Source: an uncultured Clostridia bacterium (GTDB lineage Bacteria; Bacillota; Clostridia; Christensenellales; Aristaeellaceae). Taken from it: a stretch of DNA of 64,000 nt. Position numbers and translations under genes: made by a program. The number at the start of each line of letters is the position of its first letter. Position 1 is the first letter of the stretch. Location: NCBI GenBank assembly GCA_934632155.1, contig CAKTXZ010000006.1, positions 1 through 64,000 of the forward strand, in the 5' to 3' direction. This document shows positions 8,640 to 16,563 of this stretch, in pieces. Below the pieces are notes generated by a model that did not search any database, was not told where the DNA came from, and worked only from the letters and a program-made list of their open reading frames with translations.

Positions 8640-9461
8640 CTATTTGGCCGTGTGGGTTTTTACATACTGCGTCGGCGTCATGTGATAATAGCTTTTGAAC
8701 GCGCGATAGAACGTACGCAGGCATTCAAACCCAACGCCCATCGCCACATCCAGCATGGTCATATCCTTTTCAAGCAGCAGCTGCGCCGCCTGCCTGCAGC
8801 GCAGGGCGGAAAGATATTCGATCATCGAGCAGCCCAGATGGTCGTGGAAAAGCCGCGAAAAGCGGCTTTTGCTATATCCAAAATGCCGCGCGAGGCTTTC
8901 CATACGCAGCTGCTGCTGATAATTCTCCTGAAGATAGATCAGCACGTCGCGCATCAGCCCGCTCTGCTGGTTGCTGGGCTGGTCGACAAGGCCGACTCGG
9001 GAGCTCAGCAGCCCTAAAATAGCGTAGGAAAAGCCCTGCCCGGCAATCTCGTCGTAGCTTTGCAGGTATTGCGAAAGCATGGGCATGAGCGTGCTGATTT
9101 CCTCATCCTGCCGCGCGTCGTAAATCGCCTTGGCAAACGCCATTTTGTTCAGTTTTTTTTGCAGCGTGGGCACAAAGGGCAGCGGAATCGTCATCACCAC
9201 CACGACGTTCTGCTCGTTTTCCTCGGTACGGTAGGCGTGCACGGCATAGCTGGAAACCAGCAGCAGATGCCCCTGCCGCACCGCATAGGTCTGGCCGTTG
9301 ATGATCGCCGTCATCACGCCGGAAATCACGTAAACCAGCTCGATGCTGGCATGAAAATGCGGCATGCAGCCGTTGTTGCGCGACTGCCAGCAGGTCGTGG
9401 TTCGGCAGTTATCGCGCATCAGCTCGTATTCTTCTTCGGCCTGCGCCGATAGGTTCTTCAT
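8640..9461 (-). CDS. AraC-family transcriptional regulator
   Basis: A 273-aa regulator with an N-terminal cupin-like ligand domain (HFHASIELVYVISGVMTAIINGQTY, about residues 34-60) and a C-terminal pair of helix-turn-helix motifs (MESLARHFGYSKSRFSRLF and MLDVAMGVGFECLRTFYRAF, about 185-255). Such proteins activate or repress sugar genes in response to a small molecule. GGAGG lies 7 bp before the ATG. It begins 17 bp after the end of a second AraC gene and the two are probably co-transcribed. Likely targets are the divergent isomerase and oxidoreductase genes; this is inferred from position. Confidence 0.9.
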   Translation of the reverse strand: MKNLSAQAEEEYELMRDNCRTTTCWQSRNNGCMPHFHASIELVYVISGVMTAIINGQTYAVRQGHLLLVSSYAVHAYRTEENEQNVVVVMTIPLPFVPTLQKKLNKMAFAKAIYDARQDEEISTLMPMLSQYLQSYDEIAGQGFSYAILGLLSSRVGLVDQPSNQQSGLMRDVLIYLQENYQQQLRMESLARHFGYSKSRFSRLFHDHLGCSMIEYLSALRCRQAAQLLLEKDMTMLDVAMGVGFECLRTFYRAFKSYYHMTPTQYVKTHTAK

Positions 9462-9478
9462 ATGTTCGCCTCCGTTTT

Positions 9479-10297
9479 TTACGGCGTATATTCGCCGTGC
9501 TGCGGCAGATCACAGGAGGGAGAATGGCCGATGATCTGCTTGTAATAATGCGAAAAATAGGACATATTGCGAAAGCCGCAGCGCTGCGCGGCCTCGGACA
9601 CATTGCACGCGCCGCTGCGCAGAAGCCGCCGCGCATCCTCGCAGCGCACATGATTCAAATAGTGTATCGGCGCCTGACCGGCGTATTCGGAAAAAACGCG
9701 GCAGAAATAATTTTTCGTAAAGCCCACGTTCCGGCAAATATCCTGCAGCGTAATGGGCTGCGCGTAATGGGCGTGAATGTAACGCATCGCCGTGCGCACG
9801 GCATGCGAAGCGCCTCTCTCCTGCGCCGCACGCCCCTCCGAGAGCAGGTGCTCGCGAATCAAGAGCACGAAAATCAAATCAATCATCGCCATGACGGCGG
9901 GGCGATACATCGGCTTTTCCGCCTTCGTTTCCATCAGAACGTCATGAATCAGGGCGGATATTCGCGCGTCGCGCACAACCTCGCGCAGCATCGGATTGGT
10001 GGGACGCATGCCGCGCTTGACCAGAGAATCCCTGTCCACCAGCAGGCAATCGTATTCCAGCCGCGGCGTTAACGCCGCGATGAAATGCATCACGCCGCTG
10101 CCGATAACCGCGACGTCGCCCGTCTGCGCCTGAAAACGATGACCGTCCAGCAAAAGCTCTGCCGTGCCCGCCGTGACGCTGATGAGCTCATAATTCTCAT
10201 GCCAGTGCGCGCTGAAATGCTGCTCCGGGCAAATCACGTCGTGATGGCATATCACGGGATGCGCTTCGTCGCGATAAACCAGCTTTTCGTAAAGCAT
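9479..10297 (-). CDS. AraC-family transcriptional regulator (second)
   Basis: A 272-aa regulator with the same architecture: cupin-like sensor (HWHENYELISVTAGTAELLLDG, about residues 30-52) and C-terminal AraC-type double helix-turn-helix (LQDICRNVGFTKNYFCRVF and VSEAAQRCGFRNMSYFSHYY). I start it at the ATG at 10297, which has GGGAGG 6 bp upstream, rather than the TTG one codon earlier. It is divergent from the sugar isomerase gene at 10418, with 120 bp between them, the usual arrangement for a local regulator. Confidence 0.9.
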   Translation of the reverse strand: MLYEKLVYRDEAHPVICHHDVICPEQHFSAHWHENYELISVTAGTAELLLDGHRFQAQTGDVAVIGSGVMHFIAALTPRLEYDCLLVDRDSLVKRGMRPTNPMLREVVRDARISALIHDVLMETKAEKPMYRPAVMAMIDLIFVLLIREHLLSEGRAAQERGASHAVRTAMRYIHAHYAQPITLQDICRNVGFTKNYFCRVFSEYAGQAPIHYLNHVRCEDARRLLRSGACNVSEAAQRCGFRNMSYFSHYYKQIIGHSPSCDLPQHGEYTP

Positions 10298-10315
10298 CAA
10301 ACGCCTCCCAAAATA

Positions 10316-10344
10316 ATTTTACGATAGCCGAGAGCAAATTCCAA
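10316..10344 (-). promoter_or_regulatory. Promoter of the AraC gene pair
   Basis: On the minus strand: TTGGAA, 17 bp, TAAAAT. Transcription would begin almost at the ribosome-binding site, giving a very short leader. Confidence 0.4.
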
Positions 10345-10371
10345 CATTTCCTTTCGCGCATGCTTATGATA

Positions 10372-10386
10372 TACTATAACATAGTA
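10372..10386. promoter_or_regulatory. Inverted repeat, candidate operator
   Basis: Perfect TACTAT-AAC-ATAGTA palindrome between the divergent AraC and isomerase genes, partly over a TATACT that could be the -10 of the isomerase operon. Binding by either AraC protein is not shown. Confidence 0.4.
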
Positions 10387-10417
10387 AACGTCAAATCATT
10401 TTTGAGGAGGCATGTAT

Positions 10418-11263
10418 ATGAGCGATTTTTCCATCGGCATTATCCTCGACTCCTTCCGCAAGCCCATTCCGGAGGCGCTGAGCATCGCGCGTCAGCTGGG
10501 CGCGCAGGGCGTTCAGATCTATGCCACGCGCGGCGACATGGCCCCGGAAAACCTGACGGGACAGCGCCGGCGCGATTTTCTGCAGCTGGTCAAGGATAAC
10601 GGGCTGCGCATCTCCGCCCTGTGCGGCGATCTGGGGCGCGGGTTTGGCAATCCGGAGCTAAACCCCGAGCTGATTCGCCGCAGCAAGCTGATTCTGGAAA
10701 TGGCGAAGGAGCTTGAAACCGATGTGGTTACCACGCATATCGGCGTTGTGCCGGGCGATCGGAAGCACCCGCGCTATGCCGTCATGCAGGACGCCTGCGG
10801 TGAGCTGGCTGCCTATGCCGACAGCCTGAACGCCCATTTCGCCATTGAAACCGGCCCTGAAACCTCCGCTACGCTGCGCGCGTTTCTCGACGGGCTGCAC
10901 TCCACCGGCGTAGCCGTCAATCTTGACCCCGCCAATCTGGTCATGGTCACGGGCGACGACCCTGTGCAGGCGGTGCACAACCTTGCGCCCTACATCGTGC
11001 ATACCCACGCCAAGGACGGCGTACGGATCAGCTGCGTCGATCCTGAAATCATCTACGGCATTACCAACGGCGACAGCCATCCCGGCGGCAAGCCCGCCTT
11101 TGAGGAGGTGCCGCTGGGCAAGGGCAGCGTGCCCTACGACGCATACCTGAACGCGCTGCGCGAGATCGGCTATCACGGCTTCCTGACCATCGAACGCGAG
11201 GTTGGCAGCAACCCCACGGCGGATATTGAGCTGGCCGTTAATTTCCTGAAAGAGAGGATATAA
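10418..11263 (+). CDS. Sugar phosphate isomerase/epimerase (TIM barrel)
   Basis: A 281-aa xylose-isomerase-like TIM-barrel protein of the AP endonuclease 2 superfamily. Evidence includes the GAQGVQIYATRGD start of the barrel, the TTHIGVVPGD strand, FAIETGPE with the metal-ligand Glu, VNLDPANLV, HTHAKDG with the metal-ligand His, and the GFLTIERE end strand with its Glu. I prefer the ATG at 10418 to the one at 10412 because GAGGAGG is then correctly spaced. It is 2 bp before a Gfo/Idh/MocA oxidoreductase, a pairing common in inositol or keto-sugar catabolism. The substrate is unknown. Confidence 0.88.
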   Translation: MSDFSIGIILDSFRKPIPEALSIARQLGAQGVQIYATRGDMAPENLTGQRRRDFLQLVKDNGLRISALCGDLGRGFGNPELNPELIRRSKLILEMAKELETDVVTTHIGVVPGDRKHPRYAVMQDACGELAAYADSLNAHFAIETGPETSATLRAFLDGLHSTGVAVNLDPANLVMVTGDDPVQAVHNLAPYIVHTHAKDGVRISCVDPEIIYGITNGDSHPGGKPAFEEVPLGKGSVPYDAYLNALREIGYHGFLTIEREVGSNPTADIELAVNFLKERI

Positions 11264-11265
11264 TC

Positions 11266-12336
11266 ATGGATCAGAAGATCAAGGTCGCGGTCATCGGCTG
11301 CGGCGGCATTTCTCAGGTGCATCTGGGCGGCTATCAGAAAATTCCGGACGTAGAAATCTACGCACTGTGCGACATTAACGAACAGCAGCTGAAAAAGCGC
11401 GGCGAGGAATACGGCGTAACGCGCCTGTATACCGACGTGAACACCATGCTGGCCGAATTGCCCGAGCTGGACGCCGTATCCGTCTGCTCATGGAACAGCG
11501 CGCACGCGCCCTGCACCATCGCCGCTCTGAAGGCGGGCAAGCATGTGCTTTGCGAAAAGCCCATGGCGCTCAACGCCAAGGAAGCCGAGGAAATGCTGCG
11601 CGTCGCCAAGGAAAACAATAAGCTGCTCATGATCGGCTTTGTGCGCCGCTTCGGCAACGACTGCGCCATCCTGCAGGATCTGATTGGCGACGGCCAGTTC
11701 GGCGAGCTTTACTATGCTAAGGCGACCTACCTGCGCCGCAGGGGCAGCCCGGGCGGCTGGTTCGGCGATAAATCTCGCTCCGGCGGCGGCCCGCTGATTG
11801 ACTTGGGCGTGCACGTGATCGATTTGACCCGCTATCTGATGGGCAACCACAAGCCCGTTTCCGTCTACGGCGCAACCTTCAAGAAGCTGGGCGACCGTAA
11901 GGAAATCAAGGATCAGGCCGGTTATCAGTCGGTCTCCGCGGATGGCAAAAACGATATTTTCGACGTTGAGGACGCCGTTACCGCCCTGATTCGCTTTGAC
12001 AACGGCGCGGTCATTTCGGTGGAAGCCAGCTTCTCGCTCAACATCGAAAAGGACAAGGGTGATATTGAGCTGTTCGGCACCAAGGCCGGCTGCAAGCTCG
12101 ACCCCACGCTCAAGATTTTCTCCACCATGAGCAACTATATGACCAACGTGGAGCTCACCGCGCCCACCGCGCTTTCCTTCGACGGCCTGTTCGACCGTGA
12201 AATCGCGCATTACATCGACTGTGTGCGCACGGGCGCTCCCTGCCGCAATCCGGCTGAGGACGGCGTAACGCTGATGAAGATACTGGACGGTATCTACGAA
12301 TCTGCCCGCACCGGCCACGAGGTTGTGCTGGACTGA
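11266..12336 (+). CDS. Gfo/Idh/MocA family NAD(P)-dependent oxidoreductase
   Basis: A 356-aa oxidoreductase. The N-terminal Rossmann fold carries the VIGCGGISQVHLGGY nucleotide-binding motif (about residues 8-24), and CEKPMALNAKEAEEM (about 101-115) contains the family EKP motif with the conserved Lys. The C-terminal half has the ISVEASFSLN beta-sheet core. GGPLIDLGVHVIDL near residue 180 includes the His typical of the active site. It begins two bases after the isomerase stop, so both are translated from one mRNA. Together they probably interconvert a sugar or cyclitol through a keto intermediate. Confidence 0.92.
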   Translation: MDQKIKVAVIGCGGISQVHLGGYQKIPDVEIYALCDINEQQLKKRGEEYGVTRLYTDVNTMLAELPELDAVSVCSWNSAHAPCTIAALKAGKHVLCEKPMALNAKEAEEMLRVAKENNKLLMIGFVRRFGNDCAILQDLIGDGQFGELYYAKATYLRRRGSPGGWFGDKSRSGGGPLIDLGVHVIDLTRYLMGNHKPVSVYGATFKKLGDRKEIKDQAGYQSVSADGKNDIFDVEDAVTALIRFDNGAVISVEASFSLNIEKDKGDIELFGTKAGCKLDPTLKIFSTMSNYMTNVELTAPTALSFDGLFDREIAHYIDCVRTGAPCRNPAEDGVTLMKILDGIYESARTGHEVVLD

Positions 12337-12420
12337 ACGAAAATCTTTCGCCAGACGAGCGCCCTTCACTCAAGGACGTTTTCTCCAAGGATATCCGGCT
12401 GAAGAGAATATCATGATAAA

Positions 12421-12452
12421 CAAACGCTCCGGTCGCACGATCGGAGCGTTTG
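12421..12452. terminator. Hairpin terminator between converging genes
   Basis: An 11-bp perfect stem, CAAACGCTCCG with CGGAGCGTTTG, lies between the oxidoreductase gene and the converging GH3 gene. The following T tract is poor on either strand, so termination strength is uncertain. Confidence 0.5.
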
Positions 12453-12469
12453 CTTCCGTCCACCAGCTT

Positions 12470-13636
12470 TCAGCGAATCAGGCCGTAGCGAATCTTCAGC
12501 GCCAGAATGCGCTCCACGCTTTGGTCAATGCGCTCCTGGGAGAGCGCTCCGGTACGAACGGCGCTCTCCAGCGCGTCGACCGCTTCGCTCAGGCTGCCGG
12601 GAAGGAGCAGCATATCCACCCCCGCGCGCACGGCCGCGACGGCGGCGTCTCCCGCGTCGTAATCGGTCGAAACCGCCTTCATGCGCAGCGCGTCGGTAAT
12701 CACCACGCCGTCATAGCCCATTTCTTCCCGTAAAAGCGACGTAATAACCGCCGCAGAAAGCGAAACCGGCGCGGACGCGTCGATCGCCTGCGCGGTAAAA
12801 TGCGAAACCATGATTATTTCCGCGCCCTGCTCAATCCCCGACCGAAAGGGAATCAGCTCCGCCTGACGCATTTCCTCAAGCGTTCTGCACGACGTCGCCT
12901 TGCCCTTATGCGTGCTGGCGCTCACAGCGCCGTGCCCGGGAAAATGCTTGTAGCAGGGGATTACGCCGCCGTCGCGCAGCCCGGCCGCCATACCTGCGGC
13001 CAGCGCGGATACCGTCGCCGCGTCTTTGCCGTAGGAACGCGCCGCAACCTCGGACGCATCCTCCATCAGCACATCCGCAACCGGCGCGAAATCCAGATTG
13101 ATTCCCAGCGGCTTCAGGTAAGCGGCGATATACGCCCCCGCGTCGTAAGCGCCCTGCGCATCCCCTTCGTTCCCCAGCGCCGCCGGCGAAGGCGCATAGG
13201 AATAGCCCAGCTTGTTCGCAATGCGGGAAACGCTTCCGCCCTCCTCGTCCACGGCAATAAAGGGCGCGTACGCGTCGGCATTTTTCGCCGCGGCGTTGAT
13301 TGCGTCCGTTAAAGCAATAAGCTGCGCTTCGGAAACAATGTTCTGGCCAAAGAGAATCACACCGCCCACGGGATACTGCGTCATAGCGGTTTTGGCATCC
13401 ACGGCAACGCTTCGGCGTTCGCCTGTCAGCGCCTCGGGCGCAACGATGAAAAGCTGGCTGATCTTCTGGCGCAGCGTCATGCCGCGCAGCAGCACCCGCG
13501 CCTGACTGCGCGGATCGGGCGCGGCGTTCTCGTCCTCATCCTCCACAACGAAGCCGCCGTCGTCCCAAGCGCATACCGGCGCGCAGACGCAAAACGCCAG
13601 CACGCAGCAAATCACCCCGATCATCCACCGCCGCAT
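12470..13636 (-). CDS. Secreted glycoside hydrolase family 3 (NagZ-like)
   Basis: A 388-aa protein with a signal peptide (residues 1-23, ending VCAWD) and a single GH3 TIM-barrel domain like beta-N-acetylhexosaminidase NagZ. Visible motifs are VDEEGGSVSRI (about 125), the KHFPGHG motif (about 226) and the VITDALRM strand with the nucleophile Asp. NagZ enzymes usually continue the KHFPGHG motif with an Asp-Ser-His dyad loop; here the equivalent reads Ser-Thr-His, so the dyad Asp is missing. It probably acts on cell-wall or host N-acetylhexosamine glycans outside the membrane. GAGGAGGAAGG precedes the ATG. Confidence 0.88.
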   Translation of the reverse strand: MRRWMIGVICCVLAFCVCAPVCAWDDGGFVVEDEDENAAPDPRSQARVLLRGMTLRQKISQLFIVAPEALTGERRSVAVDAKTAMTQYPVGGVILFGQNIVSEAQLIALTDAINAAAKNADAYAPFIAVDEEGGSVSRIANKLGYSYAPSPAALGNEGDAQGAYDAGAYIAAYLKPLGINLDFAPVADVLMEDASEVAARSYGKDAATVSALAAGMAAGLRDGGVIPCYKHFPGHGAVSASTHKGKATSCRTLEEMRQAELIPFRSGIEQGAEIIMVSHFTAQAIDASAPVSLSAAVITSLLREEMGYDGVVITDALRMKAVSTDYDAGDAAVAAVRAGVDMLLLPGSLSEAVDALESAVRTGALSQERIDQSVERILALKIRYGLIR

Positions 13637-13678
13637 GCACCCTTCCTCCTCGTTTTACGATAGCCGACATTCCTGCCC

Positions 13679-13707
13679 ATTGTATCACGCCCGCCCGCCG
13701 CCCGCAA
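13679..13707 (-). promoter_or_regulatory. Promoter of the GH3 gene
   Basis: Minus strand reads TTGCGG, 17 bp, TACAAT about 40 bp upstream of the GH3 start codon. Confidence 0.45.
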
Positions 13708-13771
13708 CTGAAAATGCGGCGCGCAAATGCTTTTTTACAATCATGCCCGCCTCCTGTCTTTTCCCCCCACG

Positions 13772-13797
13772 AAAAAGCGCCCCGGATTCCGGGGCGC
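13772..13797 (-). terminator. Intrinsic terminator of the membrane-protein pair
   Basis: A 9-bp stem GCGCCCCGG / CCGGGGCGC with a 3-base loop is followed on the minus strand by TTTTT. It closes the 14850-13830 transcription unit. Confidence 0.85.
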
Positions 13798-13829
13798 AGG
13801 CAAGCCGATGATGCCGCTTTGAGTATGCT

Positions 13830-14186
13830 TCACGCCTTGTCCGATTCGCCGCCATGCTCTGCACGGTCTTGGCGGCGCGCGCTCATTTCCTTTCGCACCA
13901 GCAAGTCGGTTTGTATATCCGAATTTTCGGCCATTTCTCCTAACGCATACAGCTTCATACAGCCGAGCCATGAGAACAGGGGCCCTAAAACCAACAGCAC
14001 AAGGCCCGGAATAAGCAATCCTAACCCCGTACCACGCGCCCATGACCCGCCAAGTCTCAGCGTTTCCTCGCCGGCTATCGTCAGCGCAATTCCGCCCACG
14101 ATGGACACAACCATGCCCACCTTGCAGCTGATTTTCGCCGTTTTCTTCATTTTGCTTCCGATGTTATCGTACAGGTTATTAAACAT
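13830..14186 (-). CDS. Small membrane protein, function unknown
   Basis: A 118-aa protein with two hydrophobic segments (VGMVVSIVGGIALTIAG and GLGLLIPGLVLLVLGPLFSWLG), then a hydrophilic C-terminus rich in charged residues. I do not recognise a family. It overlaps the end of the upstream 223-aa gene by 8 bp, so the two are translationally coupled and end at a strong terminator. The divergent XRE regulator with its tandem operators is the likely controller of the pair. Confidence 0.7.
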   Translation of the reverse strand: MFNNLYDNIGSKMKKTAKISCKVGMVVSIVGGIALTIAGEETLRLGGSWARGTGLGLLIPGLVLLVLGPLFSWLGCMKLYALGEMAENSDIQTDLLVRKEMSARRQDRAEHGGESDKA

Positions 14187-14850
14187 CCTTTTTGTCCCCT
14201 TCCTTTTTCTTCAGTAATTCGCTTTTATAGGCCTCCAAGGCCGGATAGCACGTGTTTTCAAGCGCTTTCTTTTCCTGCTCCTGCGACTTCTGCTTCCATT
14301 TTTGCTTCCATTGCGGGTCGAAGGCAAGCACCGCGCCCATTCCGCCAAAGGCGGCCATGGCGAAATTCGGCCATGGCGGCAGAAACAGCATCAGGCAGGA
14401 CGCTGCGAACGCCACGTACTGATGCCATTGCGCTTTTTTGGAGATTGCGGCGCACAAGACCATCACATTATAAAGCAGAATATAGAAAGGCAAAATACCA
14501 TACCAATCATTACGGCCTACCGCCAGCAGAACAATATACAGCTCGCCTATTCGCGTAAGCGCCGCAAGCACTGCAAGCACCGCAAGAATACTCTGGACGC
14601 ACGCCGCCTTTTTCTTTCCGTAGCAAAGCCAAAAATTTGCGCCCAGCCACAGAAAGACAGCCAATACGCTAATGAGCGGCTCCACCCAAAACTTGTTTTT
14701 TCCATGGTATTGATACGATTGTATCAGATTAAGCGCTGTATGAACAATCAGCAGCACAACCAGCAAAATCAACCTTCTGCGGCTCATACATCGCTTGGCG
14801 TTTCTCCGTCTGCCCCGCTGCTGCGGAAGCCGCGCCTCGTTTCTTTCCAC
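14179..14850 (-). CDS. Polytopic membrane protein, function unknown
   Basis: A 223-aa protein with about six hydrophobic helices (LILLVVLLIVHTALNLI, FWVEPLISVLAVFLWLGANF, SILAVLAVLAALTRIGELYIVLLAV and others) and a lysine/glutamate-rich cytoplasmic tail. The GTG at 14850 is preferred because GGGAGGAAG precedes it; an ATG at about residue 22 is an alternative. No named family is evident. It is the first gene of a two-gene unit divergent from an XRE-type regulator. Confidence 0.65.
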   Translation of the reverse strand: MERNEARLPQQRGRRRNAKRCMSRRRLILLVVLLIVHTALNLIQSYQYHGKNKFWVEPLISVLAVFLWLGANFWLCYGKKKAACVQSILAVLAVLAALTRIGELYIVLLAVGRNDWYGILPFYILLYNVMVLCAAISKKAQWHQYVAFAASCLMLFLPPWPNFAMAAFGGMGAVLAFDPQWKQKWKQKSQEQEKKALENTCYPALEAYKSELLKKKEGDKKDV

Positions 14851-14910
14851 CGTCTCTTCCTCCCATCGTATATCTGATTCTGCTTTTCATGATAGCATAG
14901 TCAGCACAAT

Positions 14911-14938
14911 TACGCAAGTGCGTATACGCGTTTGCGTA
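14911..14938. promoter_or_regulatory. Two tandem 14-bp palindromic operators
   Basis: Two directly adjacent inverted repeats, TACGCA-AG-TGCGTA and TACGC-GTTT-GCGTA, lie between the divergent membrane-protein gene (14850) and the XRE regulator (14972). The layout is typical of autoregulated Cro/C1-type repressors that also control the divergent unit. No clear -10 could be fixed, but the sites lie 34-60 bp from both genes. Confidence 0.65.
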
Positions 14939-14971
14939 TTTTTTTATGTGATCGTCAGCGAGGTGATCGAT

Positions 14972-15214
14972 ATGACGGTAAAGGAAGCGGTTGTCGCGCG
15001 CTTTGAGCAGATTCTGGCGCAGCGCGGCATGCGCCCCAACGAATTGGCCAACTGCGCGGGGGTAACGCCCTCGAGCGTATACAGCATGCTGGACGCGCGG
15101 CGCAGGGAGGTATCGGTTAATCTGGTCAAAAAGCTTTGCGACGGGCTGGACATGACCCTGAGCGAATTTTTCAGCGTTCCCCTGTTTGATGAATTAGAGC
15201 AGGAAATACAATAG
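14972..15214 (+). CDS. XRE-family (Cro/C1-type) transcriptional regulator
   Basis: An 80-aa single-domain helix-turn-helix protein. The HTH covers about residues 19-63 (MRPNELANCAGVTPSSVYSM is the helix 2-3 region, followed by VSVNLVKKLCDGLDMTLSEFF). The ATG at 14972 has an almost ideal AGGTGAT ribosome-binding site. Dimeric binding to the two palindromes just upstream is the obvious inference. It may be a stress or phage-independent regulator; there are no prophage genes nearby. Confidence 0.88.
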   Translation: MTVKEAVVARFEQILAQRGMRPNELANCAGVTPSSVYSMLDARRREVSVNLVKKLCDGLDMTLSEFFSVPLFDELEQEIQ

Positions 15215-15343
15215 CCCTCCGCCCCTCCGAAAGGCGCCGATCTTTCTTTACAGCCTTGCATTCGCAGGCGGATTGGCGTATAATGGTAACGGTTTCTCTG
15301 GATACTAGGAATGAATGAAATGAAGCAATTTCGGGAGGAAAGC

Positions 15344-16351
15344 ATGAGCCGGCTTACATACGTCGTCAAGCGACTGGGCAAGATGGATTACCATAAAATG
15401 TGGGAAACCGCCCGCATGCTGCACCAAAAAACAGGAAAATCCACCCCGTGGCTGGTAGCGGACATGGCCAAGTGCGCGCTGAAATATAACGCGGGCTACA
15501 TGGACTACAAAATCGCCGAGATGTATCGTCTGAACGACGCGCAAAAACGCACGGTTATTACCCGCGGCATCTCCAACAGCATCGTGCGCCGCATGAACGA
15601 TAAGGCGTATTGGCACTTTTTCGACGACAAAACGCAGTTTAACCAAACCTTTTCCCGCTGGATTGGCCGTGACTGGATCAAGATCGACCAGAGCCTGACG
15701 CAGGAGACCCTCGCCGCGTTTTTGAAGGACAGGGACGCGTTTATTTTCAAGCCGCTGGAGGGCTCGAGCGGGCAGGGGATCGTCAAATACACGCAGGCCG
15801 ATTGGGCGGATCTTCCCGCATTTTTGAATAAGCTTCAGCAGGACGGCCCGGCCATCGCCGAGGAAATCGTCGTGCAGCACCCCCAAATGGCGCGGCTGTG
15901 CCCCACATCCGTCAACACAGTGCGCATCGCCACGCTGCTGGGCGATAAGCGGGAGGGCGTGGTCTACGCCTTTTTGCGCATCGGAAACGGCAAGGTCATG
16001 GACAATGTGGACTGCGGCGGCATGGCGGCGCGCGTCGATCTGGAAACCGGCCGGCTCTTGACCGTCGGCGCGGACAAGCAGGGCAACCGCTATGAAGCGC
16101 ATCCCATGACGGGCACGCCGATCGTCGGCTTTGAGATACCGTATTTTGAGGAAGCGAAGCGCATGTGTCTGGAAGCGATGCGCGTGGTACCGCAGGTTCG
16201 CTTTGTGGCGTGGGATGTGGCCATTACCCCGGACGGGCCGCGCTTCATCGAGGGGAATTCCTTTCCCAGTCACGCCGTGCCGCAGTTTGCCGCGCACTAT
16301 CCGGACGGTATCGGCATTCTGCCAGAATTCCGGAAATTCATTGACGTTTGA
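15344..16351 (+). CDS. Sugar-transfer-associated ATP-grasp protein
   Basis: A 335-aa protein with the features of the ATPgrasp_ST family: a helical N-terminus, then an ATP-grasp domain with FIFKPLEGSSGQGIVKY (ATP-binding Lys and glycine-rich loop), EEIVVQHPQMARLCPTSVNTVRI, and WDVAITPDGPRFIEGNSFPS, which contains the metal-binding Glu/Asn. These proteins ligate a carboxylate to an amine using ATP and often occur near polysaccharide genes, but substrate is unknown. GGGAGG 6 bp before the ATG at 15344 fixes the start; upstream in-frame ATGs lack one. Confidence 0.85.
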   Translation: MSRLTYVVKRLGKMDYHKMWETARMLHQKTGKSTPWLVADMAKCALKYNAGYMDYKIAEMYRLNDAQKRTVITRGISNSIVRRMNDKAYWHFFDDKTQFNQTFSRWIGRDWIKIDQSLTQETLAAFLKDRDAFIFKPLEGSSGQGIVKYTQADWADLPAFLNKLQQDGPAIAEEIVVQHPQMARLCPTSVNTVRIATLLGDKREGVVYAFLRIGNGKVMDNVDCGGMAARVDLETGRLLTVGADKQGNRYEAHPMTGTPIVGFEIPYFEEAKRMCLEAMRVVPQVRFVAWDVAITPDGPRFIEGNSFPSHAVPQFAAHYPDGIGILPEFRKFIDV

Positions 16352-16402
16352 CCTTTCTGCACAAATTTACAAAAAACAGGCGCGGGCGGCGGGATTTAAC
16401 CC

Positions 16403-16431
16403 TTCAAATGCCCGCGCTTGTGTGCTATAAT
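16403..16431 (+). promoter_or_regulatory. Promoter of the PG-binding repeat protein gene
   Basis: TTCAAA, 17 bp, TATAAT. The leader of about 125 nt contains a perfect 7-bp inverted repeat (TTCACAG, six A, CTGTGAA at 16472-16491) that could form a hairpin or operator. Confidence 0.5.
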
Positions 16432-16563
16432 TCTGTGGGATGGAAAAGCCTCCCACGGCCTTTCCCCTATCTTCACAGAAAAAACTGTGAAAAGCGGAAG
16501 AAAACCGCCGCCTGAACCGTTTTATGGATGTTCCCCCCATTGACCCGCAAAGGAGCTGAAAGC

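Noticed and set aside
16380..16417. GCGCGGGC / GCCCGCGC hairpin as terminator of the ATP-grasp gene
   Set aside because: There is no T tract on the plus strand and the second arm overlaps the promoter at 16403-16431.
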